Assembly (NCBI GenBank): GCA_050084515.1
Contig: CM114274.1
Coordinates: 28,148,001-28,212,000 of the forward strand
DNA: 64,000 nt
Direction: 5' to 3'
Source: Blasia pusilla
Taxonomy: Eukaryota; Marchantiophyta; Marchantiopsida; Blasiales
Part shown: positions 48,958 to 58,398 of the stretch, one piece after another
How the letters are laid out: every line of letters starts with the position of its first letter
Position numbering within the stretch: position 1 is the first letter of the stretch
Program-made: the position numbers and the translations under genes
The notes under the pieces: generated by a model
Database searches by the model: none
What the model saw: the letters and a program-made list of their open reading frames with translations, nothing else
Told to the model about the DNA's origin: nothing

Positions 48958-50420
48958 CTCAAAGAACTAGAGTAGCTTCGATCGTGGATCAGTAGGATCT
49001 AGTTAGGGTTGATTGTCTACTCAGCCGTGGATGTTTGTGGCTTGTGGCCTATGTTGGAGGTGGGAATCTGGTGCGTGATTGGTTGGTAAAGAAGCATATT
49101 GCTGAGAGCTTTCCAAGGCGCTTTAGATCGCCGGATTCCATCAAGGGAGTTGGAAGTTATCAAGGATTAAAGATTCTGGTTCGTGTTCGACGGTTTTCTG
49201 ATGTGGAGAGCTTGGAGTGCGGAAGCTGTGTTGAAGTTCATCCTGATCGGGTGAGAGGTTCCTGCTGCTACTTGTATTATGATCTCATGTGAAGCTTTTT
49301 GCTTGAGTGTGTGGAGCGTTGCGGATTTCTGCGTGCATGAATCTGGGCGGAAGCGCTATCGCATTTGCAATTCTAGAGGTATATGGACAGCAAGTTTGTC
49401 TAATTTGTAGCTTGGAGTACAGAGCTCGGTTGTAGCTGATATTTTTTGGAGAGATAGCTATGGTGGTCAATTGAATTCTGGTCGAAAGAGCTTCAATTTT
49501 GGTTGAGGATTTGTGGAGTAATTGCTGATCGAAATTTTTGCGGACATTGGAAATTGCTATGGTGGACAATAGATCGGAGGGGCTGGTTGGTTGGTGACTC
49601 GCTCGTTGTTGGAGATGCCTATCCCGTTGGGAGCACCCTAGTTGGGGGCGCCCTAGTTGGGCCTCTCTCCATAGCGAGGCTTCGAGGCAACTCGTGGTAG
49701 CTCGGGACGAGTGGGCGTGAGAGGCGGAGTAAGGAGCAAGGAGCAAGCAAGCAAGCTTGCTTGCTTGGGCATGAGGCAGCTTTTGCAGGATTTGTGATTT
49801 GAGTGTTGCATAAGTGGTCACCCATCTTTGGGCTATTCTGCCTGGAAGACGCTTAACTGATGAGTTCTTAACTATGTCAGTGTACACACTGTTGTAGCTC
49901 ATTTGGTGCTATTCGGAGATGTGTTAGGCGCTTTATGCATCTCAAGTTTTTGGTTGATGGACCTCTAGCGCATAGTATGGTGTAGCCTCTCCATGCAGGT
50001 GATATTTTCAGGTGTTGCGAGTCCGACTAGCACGTCATCGACCCGCGGTGGAGTAGCTATTGCGTTAGAATTGTGTGGTGGGTTCTGTGGATTCCGGGGG
50101 CGCCATGTTTCGTGGATTGTGTTACGTTGATTTCCATTTGCGATTGGAGGGTTGTCGTTGGACTTCCAGTGTTTGGATCCCCTCCATCGTTGCTTCTTGC
50201 TTGCGCGCCCATTGTTAGGGTAGACGCTGATTTCTAGAGTAGTGTTACTTCTGTGTGCTACCGGTAGTGAGGCTGGAGTGATGACCAGTAGACCGTGGGA
50301 GGCTTCTTGTGGTGCTGACAGGTTAGGTTGCCTACACCCATAGCTAGTAGAGCTAGATTAGTACAGCGACATCGACGTCACTTGGTTATTTAGTGGTGAT
50401 AATTTGGTGGTGGTACGGCA
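48958..50420 (+). other. Leader of B
   Basis: 1.46 kb between L1 and gag without conserved ORF. It contains a perfect 24-bp palindrome (listed separately) and a short tandem 'ccctagttggg' near 49,636-49,662. The minus-strand ORF of 205 codons over 49,285-49,902 has no recognisable domain and overlaps the palindrome, so I regard it as chance. Confidence 0.5.
49744..49767. repeat. Perfect 24-bp palindrome in the B leader
   Basis: Built from caagcaagcaag and its exact complement with no loop. Retroviral leaders often use palindromes for RNA dimer initiation. Location between the terminal repeat and gag fits such a role, but this is inference. Confidence 0.8.
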
Positions 50421-52226
50421 TTGGCGTTGGTCATCACGGAGTTGTCTGGTGGTCTTGTTGGGGGTTGTGGTGCGGACAGTGGTGGTTTCACACGGAGTGG
50501 ATTGAGGTATCGGCTACCTTTTCCACTTCCGACAGTTGATGAAGAGGAGGACGAGGGTGTTTCAAACACCGAGTCTTCTACATTGTTATCGAGTGTTGCA
50601 GCTCCATTTATTTGGGACATGGACGGGATATATGGGGCCATGAAGGGCCCACGACGATACTCGAGTGCAGTGGGCACCATTGAGTTGGAGGACTTCATGC
50701 AGGAGTTTGATACGTGGTGTGATATGCAGATGTTGCGGAACGCCACGTTGTTTACACCCTTCTTGGCTTGGAATGGGTTGTTTCAGCACTTGGAGGGACC
50801 ACCCATGGATGATTACCATGAGTTTAGGAAGGACCATGTTGCTGAGATTGAGGCGTGGAGACAATATTGGTCTCCAATCTATGTGTCTATCACCCATGGT
50901 GGTATTGGTAGTAGTGCTCCTACTATGCGAGCCGGACCCACGTTGAGTGGTACGAGTACGAGCCGGAGTGGGAGTGGGAGTACCAGTGGAGGTACCCATG
51001 GAGGTACCAATGGGGGTACTAGTGGAGGTACTAGTGGCCCACCATCGTTCAGCTCGGTTGTAGAGTTCTTCAAGAGGTTGAAGAAGAACTATCAGGGAGT
51101 GAAGACAGAGAAGTTGAGGAGTCTTCAGGAATTTGAGCGAAAGACTGGTGAGAGTCTTTGTGAGGCATACACTCGTATGCGACGCTTGATTTCAGTTACC
51201 CATGGTGTGACTGACACTCAGACAGTCCAGTTTTGGTATGGGATCTTGGACAGAGAGTTGCGCCGCAGAGTACGTGATGCTACTCTTATGAGTGATGATT
51301 CACCCACATTGACCCATATGTTTGCTCTATCTGAGAAGATTGAGCTTAACATGGTGAAGGAGAGAGTGGTGACATCCGCATTCAAAGGGATACAACTACT
51401 ACTTCTCGTGTTCAGCAGCCCACCTCATAGTCTCGTAGTAGTGGTGGTGGTAGTAGAAGTGGGAGTCATGGGGGGTATACACGACCTCAGTCAAGTCCTA
51501 GAGGGACACTTGCACAGAGACCATTGCCTTCATTTGTTGCCCCGCAACAAAGACATTCATGTTGGACATATGGAGGTGATCATGTTAGGAAGTTTTGTCC
51601 CCAAGAGGATGGGAGACGGACTTTGGAGGATGGGCCTCAGTCGGCCCCAACTGAGTGTGATCATTGCGGGAGACCAGGTCATCCTCGAGAGCGTTGCTTT
51701 GATCTTCATCCAGAGTTGAGATCAAGCCGCGGCCGTGGTGGAGTAGCTCCAAGAGGCCGAGGTGGTAGAGGTGATAGGGGTGGTAGAGGTGGACCAGTGC
51801 TTGGAGAGCCTACGGTGGCTACCCCTACCACTACGACAAAGTCAGCTATGGCTGCCAAGATTGAGCATTTGGAGCAAAAGTTGGCTACTATGGCTGGTAT
51901 CCAGCATAGATCACGTTCGGGAGCAAGGGCTTCCACCTCTTATGGAGGGGATGATCTCTCTTATATGGCGAGTGCAGCACAGGTTGAGGCATCAGCTGCA
52001 GTTACGAGAGGAGCCACGTGGTGCTACTATGGAGTTGGATCCACAAAGGGGTGAGGCTGGGAGGCAGGCTAGGCTTCCCCAGTCATTCTTGTTGTCTGAG
52101 GTGCTTAGGACTCCATCCATGGTTCCTACGCAGCCTATTGAGCCGACAGTGGGGACTGAGGCATCTACATTGCGTGTAGTAGACACATATGCAGCATCCA
52201 TTGCAGTATTGCGGATGGCAACTTGA
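50421..52226 (+). pseudogene. gag: B gag
   Basis: Open for 432 codons with PRRYSSAVGTIELEDFMQEF, LAWNGLFQHLEGPPMDDYHE and, after a Thr/Gly/Ser-rich linker, FSSVVEFFKRLKKNYQGV. It then shifts frame near 51,390 and again before the protease. The shifted part has CWTYGGDHVRKFC (one zinc-knuckle Cys lost to Tyr), an intact CDHCGRPGHPRERC and an RGG-rich basic segment (RGRGGRGDRGGRGG). There is no ATG at the position aligned with the A2 start. The ORF runs back to near-cognate codons after an upstream tga-taa. Confidence 0.85.
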
Positions 52227-53292
52227 GTGTTGGGATCCCCATTGTTTTCGGCCACGGAGCTGATGGTTTTAGGAGTTGACTTAGCTCCTGTATTTCAGCT
52301 AGCAGCCACGTTGTGTGAACGTGGGGCTGTTATTGCTTCACGTGCTGAGGTGGATGAGGGTGTTGCGGTGGAGCGACCCTCTATGTCAGGTGTAGCATTG
52401 AGTACCAGTGCTACTTGGCAGGCAACAGCGGCGAAGATGGATGCATTACCAACCCGGCCAGCCATTGATCGTGAGAGGCTTACACCTGGTGTATGTATGT
52501 TGGACAACGAGAGTGGGATATTCCGATTGGTGAGTCTTACAAGACAAGTGTATAGACCAGATAGAGTCTTGTTAGAGTCTGGTGCCCAACCTTTGATGTT
52601 GGGAAAGGCGGCATGTATTGGTTTGGGTATTCGGCGGTGAGAGCTTGAGCCTTGCCCATTCCAAATTCAAACATCACTTGGAGGAGCCAATGATAGGTCT
52701 CAATTCATGACACATGAGAAGTTCTCTGTATAGTTGAGACCAGATCATGCAACTGATAGCTCCCAGTTGGGAGTACCTTCAGTGGTCACATCAGCCGAGT
52801 CGTATGATGTACTAGTTGGAGGAGCAGTATTGTACCCGATGGGTTTTCAGATGGATTACTGGACTAAGACAGCGGCTTATAGACCTGATTGGTAGTCCGG
52901 GGATGGACGTATGAGCCAAGTTCCTATGAGATTTATTTATGGGGCTCGACCACGAGGGTCTTCCCCAACGGTGTTAGCATCCGTGGCAGGTTTTAGTGGA
53001 GTAGTCACTTGGCCAGGAGACTTTTTGGAGGGTAATGTTTCTGCTATGGATTCTCCTGTGCATGAGGAGATAGAGGAGGTCCCTAGTTTTGCAGCAGTGG
53101 CATCCTCATCGTTGGATGTGCCACTTTGGAGTTCAGGCGGTGCACTACGGCAGGAGGCTGATCGCCTAGTGCAGGAGGCTTGGCGTGAGGATGTTATACC
53201 TCACAAGGAAGAGGAGGCCCCACGGCGGACTCCTACTTCTGGTCCAGTTGGGTTATCCCCTTTAGATACTACACCTATGGCAGTATCCGCCG
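52227..53292 (+). pseudogene. B aspartic protease and linker
   Basis: Catalytic motif RVLLESGAQPLMLGKAACIGLG: the Asp of DSG is now Glu, so activity is probably lost. A tga stop is at 52,638 and tag stops near 52,730 and 52,892. The YDVLVGGAVLYPMGFQMDYW segment matches the protease end. A 130-residue acidic linker follows and leads into the methyltransferase after a one-base shift near 53,290. Confidence 0.75.
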
Positions 53293-54489
53293 GAGGGCAT
53301 TTGTGTGTTAGATCTCTTTGGTGGGATTAGCACTGGTTTGGCTGCAGTGTTGCACGCCGGTATCCCTGTGCGGAGATACGTGTATGTGGAGCGAGATGAG
53401 ACGGCCTAGAGAGTCTCATCCCAACATATTGGTCAGTTGATGCGGAGATATCCTGAGTTGTTCCCGCCATCAGCTATTCGTGGGTACCAGCGTGCATTGC
53501 CGTTACACATTGCATTGTTGGGGGCGCAGGACCTTGAGAGGGTTGGTCCTGTGGATTTGGTGATTGCTGAATGGCCATGTCAGGGTCATACACGTGCTGG
53601 TCGTGGTGAGGGATTACACGACCCTAGGTCTCGATTGTTTTGGGAGAAGTTACGGGTATTACGACATCTTTAGGTTCATCAGGCACGTGCTCCAGCTTAC
53701 ATTCTGGAGAATGTTCCATTGTTGGGTGACACTCGGACCCAGATGATGGCGAGTGTTCATGAGGTGCGGTCTTGGATTGGACCAGTGGTGCTGTTGGATG
53801 CAGCGCGAGTTGGCTCACGTACACATCGTCCACGCTTGTGGTGGACAAACTTGTTGCCTAGAGAGGTTCTACGTCGAGCATATGATGCAATGCAATGGGA
53901 TCCTTGCCTTACAGTGGATAGTATCTTGGATACTGGGCGACTTTCTCAGGTGGTGAGGGTTATTGATCGGTCACCCATGGCAGTGGTGAACCATGTGGGC
54001 TAGCCTAGGATGGCACTACCCACATTTGTGAGTTTTCCCTCGTCACATGCCTACAGGGAAGGTGGTCTCGGGCTTGTATGGGATTCTCATGTGCGATAGT
54101 TGGTGGAGCCTAACGCTGATGAGAGAGAGCGTGCGATGGGATTTGCTACTGGTGTGACAGCGATTGCTTCCATTTCTGAGGCTTCTCGACGTCATGTGTT
54201 GGGTCAGGCCATGGACCTGAATTTTTTAACTTGGATTTTGAGTCTTGGTATGGCCGAGCAGCATCGACTTTGGAATATGTCTGTGGGTCTTCCACCCCTT
54301 GTGATGAGCTCGATGGCTACCGGGACGGTAGAGGCATCGGCTAGGGGCGAGGAGAGTAGTATTTTGCATCCTTGGAGTAAATGGGATGTAATGGCTGGGC
54401 TTGTGGAGTTGGTTGCTCATGCTGGTGAAGGAGTTATTTGCTTAGATGATGGTGTAGCTAAGGGTGTACCATCTTGTGAGGGGGTTGCG
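53293..54489 (+). pseudogene. B C5 cytosine DNA methyltransferase domain (DNMT3-like)
   Basis: S-adenosylmethionine-dependent cytosine C5 methyltransferase domain. Motif I: GICVLDLFGGISTGLAAVL. The acidic residue of motif II is in YVYVERDE. Motif IV: PVDLVIAEWPCQGHT, catalytic Cys codon 53,578-53,580. GLHDPRSRLFWEKLRVL aligns with the GLYEGTGRLFFEFYRLL region of DNMT3. Motif VI: ENVPLLGDTRT. Motif VIII region: VVLLDAARVGSRTHRPRLWW. The C-terminal VLGQAMDLN sits at the motif IX-X position. All motifs are in one frame, in canonical order and broken only by four tag stops (53,407, about 53,671, 54,001, about 54,098). The same frame runs into RT. With all key residues present, an undamaged relative could be active. 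Confidence 0.92.
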
Positions 54490-54540
54490 TAGCAGCCAAT
54501 GGCATCGTCATTGGCTGCTACGCAACCCCCTCACAAGATG
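54470..54540. repeat. Perfect 32-bp inverted repeat at the methyltransferase-RT junction
   Basis: 54,470-54,501 is exactly complementary to 54,509-54,540 around the 7-nt loop gcatcgt. It straddles an in-frame tag (54,490). It lies in the linker between the two domains and is absent from A2. It may be a recent palindromic duplication or an RNA structure affecting translation or RT passage. Confidence 0.9.
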
Positions 54541-55242
54541 CCCTCTAGTGTGCCAATGGAGGAGACTTGGGAGCCATTACTTGGGCCCAAGCTTACGCGA
54601 GGTGAGAAACGATGCTTGACACAATTCCTACGTGCTTATAGGAGTTGTTTTGCCTTTAGCATGAAGGAGTTGGGTGCTTTGGTTAGACCCGGTATACAAA
54701 TTGATTTGGCTAGTGATACGTCAATCTTCCGTCGTCCCTACCGATATAGTGATATGGAGAGGAACCTGATTTAGAGTAGGACGTTGGACCTTTTGGAGGT
54801 TGGATTAGTGGAGTTGTCGCATGGAGAGTATACATCAGCCACTCTCATGCCTCCTAAAAAGGATGTGCATGGCAACTACACGGATAGGCGGATGTGTGGA
54901 GATTACCGTCCTATCAATCGGCAGACCAAGGCTGATAGGTATGCCATGCCTACACCTAAGAAGATCTTTGATATGGTGGGACAGGAAAAAGTTTTCAGTA
55001 CTTTGGATCTTCCGGCAGGATACCATCAATTGCCGATTCGAGAGAGTGACAAGGCCAAGACAGCATTTTGGGGTGTCAACTCTCATGGCAAGGATTGTTT
55101 GTACCAGTGGAAATTCTTACCCTTTGGGTTGAAGAATGCACCTGCCGAGTTTCAGAGAGTGATGGACACGATCCTAGCAGGGTTGGATTTTGTTCAGTGT
55201 TACATTGATGATATCTTGGTGTTCGGTAGCACGGTGGAGTAG
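54541..55242 (+). pseudogene. B reverse transcriptase
   Basis: Ty3/gypsy RT that copies element RNA to DNA. Motifs in order: MPPKKD, MCGDYRPINRQTKADRYAMP, VFSTLDLPAGYHQLP (first catalytic Asp), FLPFGLKNAPAEFQ and CYIDDILVFGS with the YIDD box at 55,201-55,212. Tag stops near 54,773 and 55,241 are the only interruptions, and the core itself is open. Same reading frame as the methyltransferase upstream. Confidence 0.93.
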
Positions 55243-56145
55243 CATTAGATACATTTGCAGATTGTGTTTGAGCGGTTCAAAGCTCATGGTCTATGTTTGC
55301 ATCCAGGAAAGTGTAAGTTCTTCCATGAGGATGTTGAGTACTTGGGTCATGTGATCTATCTAGGTGGTTTGGGAGTTCAGCAAGTAAAGGTGGAGGCTAT
55401 TGCACTTATTCCTCGTCCCGTAGATGTGAGTAGAGTTCGGGCATTCATGGGATTGGCGAACTACTATCAGAGGTATGTGAAGGGATTTAGTGCTATGGCA
55501 AAGCCTTTGAACCAATTGTTGAAATCAGATCAGGAGTGGCACTGGGGAGATGATCAGGAGAGAGCTTTTGTGGAGCTCAAGGCCCAGTTGGTGGCGGCGC
55601 CTATCTTGAGGAGACCTATCAGAGGGCGCCCATTTCAGTTACACATTGATTGGAGTAGGTTGGGACTTGGAGCGGTGTTGACACAACATGATGATGAGCA
55701 CGTGGAGTTTGTGGTGGCCTTTGCAAGTCGTTCGAATAATGCAGTGGAGTCGCGCTACAGTTCATTTGAGGGAGAGTGCTTGGCAGTAGTGTGGGTTGTG
55801 GCACACTTTAGGTGTTACTTGTTTGGCACACAATTTACCCTTGTTACTGATCACCATCCGCTCAAGTGGTTGATGGAGTCTGACAAGCTTACATGGAAGC
55901 TTGCACGGTGGGCTCTTATCTTACAGGAGTATGACTTCCAGGTGGTACATAGACCTGGAGTTGCCAACCTTGATGTTGATGGGTTGAGTAGGAACCCATG
56001 TACTAGCCAAGAGGATGCAACTGGGGCTAGATGGCATGGCGAGGTTGATGAGGAGATGGTGCCAGGTTGGCATGCATCCGCCTTTTTATGTTGGTTAGGC
56101 GTGGACTCTAGTATGGAGGACCACATGACATCTTACTCTAGTTAG
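55243..56145 (+). pseudogene. B RT connection and RNase H
   Basis: Open for 296 codons. GLCLHPGKCKFFHEDVEYLG and LANYYQRYVKGFS are the RT thumb/connection. RNase H follows with the first acidic residue in QLHIDWSRLGLGAVL, FEGECLAVVWVVAHFRCYLF, then TDHHPLKWLM and the DVDGLSRNP end block. All catalytic positions are present. Ends at a tag near 56,143. Confidence 0.92.
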
Positions 56146-57400
56146 AGGGTAGATGGCCAGCCTTCAGATCCTAAGGTTGGAGATGGTGGTACGGATCACC
56201 GTGATATTCATGATGATGCGTTGGTGTTGGAGCTCCTACGGGCCAGTAGGGTGCCAGGCATAGTGAGTGCCTAGGAGCAAGACCGTGTTCTTCAACGTGC
56301 TAAGAGGTATCGATTAGAGGGAACACGTATTCTCCGTGTGTGGGAGGATGGTAGAGTACGAGTAGTGCCGCATTTGGCTCAGAGAGAGCGCATTGTGCGA
56401 CATGCCCATGAGGAGTTGGGACATTTTGGGGTAAAGCGTACTTATAGCTTACTCCTTGGTCAGTATTGGTGGCGTGGCATGCATACTCAGGTGCAGCACT
56501 TGGTGTCACGTTGTATGGTTTGTGACCGGGTGAGGGCATCATTCAATGCCCCTACACCACAGTTATATCCCTTGACTATTATGGGGTTGGGTTATTGTTG
56601 GAGTGTGGACTTTGCGGGACCGTTACCGTTGAGTGTACGACATCATCGATATGTGTTGGTGATGGTGGAGCACTTCTCCAAGTGGATTGAGTTGGTGGCA
56701 TTACCTGACAAGGCAAGTGAGGGAACGGCGTATGCGTTTCTTGATAGAGTGCTTAGTCATTTTGGTGCACTAGCTGAAGTCTTGACCAGGACCAGTCTGA
56801 GTTTCAGGGTGAGTTTCAGGTCTTGTGTGACAAGGCGTTGATTGATCATCAGACCACGTCTCGAGATCATCGAGAGGCGGATGGTTTGGCTGAGCGTGTG
56901 GTTCAGACGGTGAAGAGGGCATTGCACAAGTATGGCTTACAGAAGGGGCATCTTGGAGACTGGGATATTCAGTTGCCATGGTTAGCCATGGGGTATAGGT
57001 TTAGTCGCCAAGCATCCTCGGATTCCTTCTCACCTTATTTTCTGTTATACGGCCGAGATCAAGACTTGCCAGCAACAATTCGTCGGGAGTCTAGTGAGGT
57101 GGTGAACCTTGATGACCTAGAGATGTGGATGAGAGTGTGTTCTTAGCGGGCAGAGCTCTTTCGAAGAGTCATGCCAACAGCCTTTGAGAATCTTGCCATT
57201 GCTCAACACAGGGATACATTGCGGTATGCAACCATTCGGGGTGGAGGTTATCGACCATCGATTCGTAGGTTCCATGTGGGGGACTATGTCTATTTGTAGC
57301 AGATTGCACCGACAACGTTGGATGTGACGGCAGGCCGCACTATTTTACGAGTGCGCGAGGTGTTAGCTTCTGGAGTATAGTGTGCTGGAGGGTTGATGGA
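56146..57400 (+). pseudogene. B integrase
   Basis: DDE integrase. Zinc-binding HAHEELGHFGVKRTY ... CMVCDRVR, first Asp in SVDFAGPLP. The second Asp region is damaged by a frameshift near 56,785 (EVLT then RTSLSF). Glu is in ADGLAERVVQ, followed by WLAMGYRFS. The basic tail GGGYRPSIRRFHVGDYVYL leads to the PHD finger. Tag stops near 56,272, 57,146 and 57,297. The first part shares the RT frame. No tyrosine recombinase motif is found in the element. Confidence 0.9.
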
Positions 57401-57643
57401 GTTGTTTGGAAGGACCATGTGCGTAATTGTGCGCCATGTCATCTTCCAAATGTGGATGGTATTGTTGACCCAAGCTTAGCCATGATACGTGCTAGCTTGA
57501 TGTGCATGTTGTGTGGGTCTGCTGGTAACGCAGCCCATATGTTGGTGTGTGATCAGTGTTCTAGGGATTGGCACATGATGTGTTTGACTCCGCGTATGGA
57601 TGTTGTTCCTACTGGAAGGTGGGTTTGTCCTCGATGTACTTAG
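57401..57643 (+). pseudogene. B C-terminal PHD finger
   Basis: VVWKDHVRNCAPCHLP is the end of the integrase tail. The PHD finger has the complete C4HC3 set: CMLCG, MLVCDQCSRDWHMMC and WVCPRC, followed directly by the stop. PHD fingers recognise H3K4 methylation state or other H3 marks. Chromoviruses carry a chromodomain at this place instead. An earlier frameshift near 57,377 separates it from integrase in this copy. Confidence 0.93.
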
Positions 57644-57802
57644 GAGAGGTAGATAACTTGATCTTTGCATGATATAGATTACAGATGTGTGACTAACGAT
57701 GGGGCAACCTAGCACCCGGCCTTTTGATTCATGCACCTACGAAAGTGTATAGCATGTAGTAGATGTATAGGGCTACTTAGGAGTTAGAGGGACCTAACCG
57801 CC

Positions 57803-57818
57803 AATTAGGGGGGCGAAT
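57803..57818 (+). promoter_or_regulatory. Polypurine tract of B
   Basis: aattaggggggcgaa immediately before P1. It is conserved with the A3 tract, and the preceding 'gagggacctaacc' is also shared. Position implies plus-strand DNA synthesis starts at P1 and not at L. Confidence 0.65.
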
Positions 57819-58398
57819 TGTGATACACTTGTGTTTGTGGATGCTCTCGTCTATGTTATGTAGGTATGTGAGTATGGTATGTCAACAATGTATGTTGTAT
57901 GATGATGTGAATTCGCACGACAACTGTCATGACCATACGGATTATGTCGTAGAGTATAGTGTACTAGTAGAGGCCATACCTTATGTAGGGCCGTAGTGTC
58001 TAGGTAGAGATGCGGTTTCATACATAGGGTTGGGGGTTACTCAATTGAGGGTGACTTTTCCAATAGGGCCCGCTCTTAGGTTGGAGGATATAGTGTGGAG
58101 TGCACTCAAAGAACAGTTAGTTCTTTGAGTTGAGCCTGTTGCGTTGGGAGTTAGCCTTGGTAGTGAGTAGAGCTCTTGGCTATGGTGGTTCTCGCAAGCT
58201 CCGACCTGGATTCTCCCATCGTGGAGTGAGTTTGGCTCGATTGTATGTGATTCTATACGTGTTTTATGACAGTAGGTCTTTCACGGATTTCAGATGTGGT
58301 ACACTTGTGTTTGTGGATGCTCTCGTCTATGTTATGTAGGTATGTAAGTATGGTATGTCAGCGATGTATGTTGTATGACGATGTGGATTCACACGACA
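57819..58398 (+). repeat. 3' end of B: P1-L2-P2 composite repeat
   Basis: P1 57,819-57,922 (ends CGCACGACA), two extra bases (ac), L2 57,925-58,292, P2 58,295-58,398 (ends CACACGACA). P1 and P2 are each 104 bp with about seven differences. The element ends at P2, since D1 sequence with the TTCT duplication follows. The 5' end has only L1. Confidence 0.92.

Larger units (their letters stand above)
48590..58398 (+). mobile_element. Retrotransposon B (Ty3/gypsy with methyltransferase and PHD finger), full length
   Basis: 9.8 kb, inserted in the RT region of D1 with a 4-bp target duplication TTCT (48,586-48,589 and 58,399-58,402). The outer ends are TGTCATG and CACACGACA. Layout: L1, leader, gag, protease, C5 methyltransferase, RT, RNase H, integrase, PHD finger, polypurine tract, P1, L2, P2. 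L1 and L2 are both 368 bp with about 17 differences by eye. It is the only copy with all domains present, though every part carries stops or shifts. Confidence 0.92.

Noticed and set aside
49285-49902. Minus-strand ORF of 205 codons in the B leader
   Set aside because: Ser/Ala/Leu-rich, no domain, runs through a palindrome and is not conserved in the A leaders.
48590-58398. Tyrosine recombinase expected for a split-direct-repeat element
   Set aside because: No R-HxxR-Y type region was found between RNase H and the 3' end in A3 or B. A DDE integrase with zinc-binding region fills that place.
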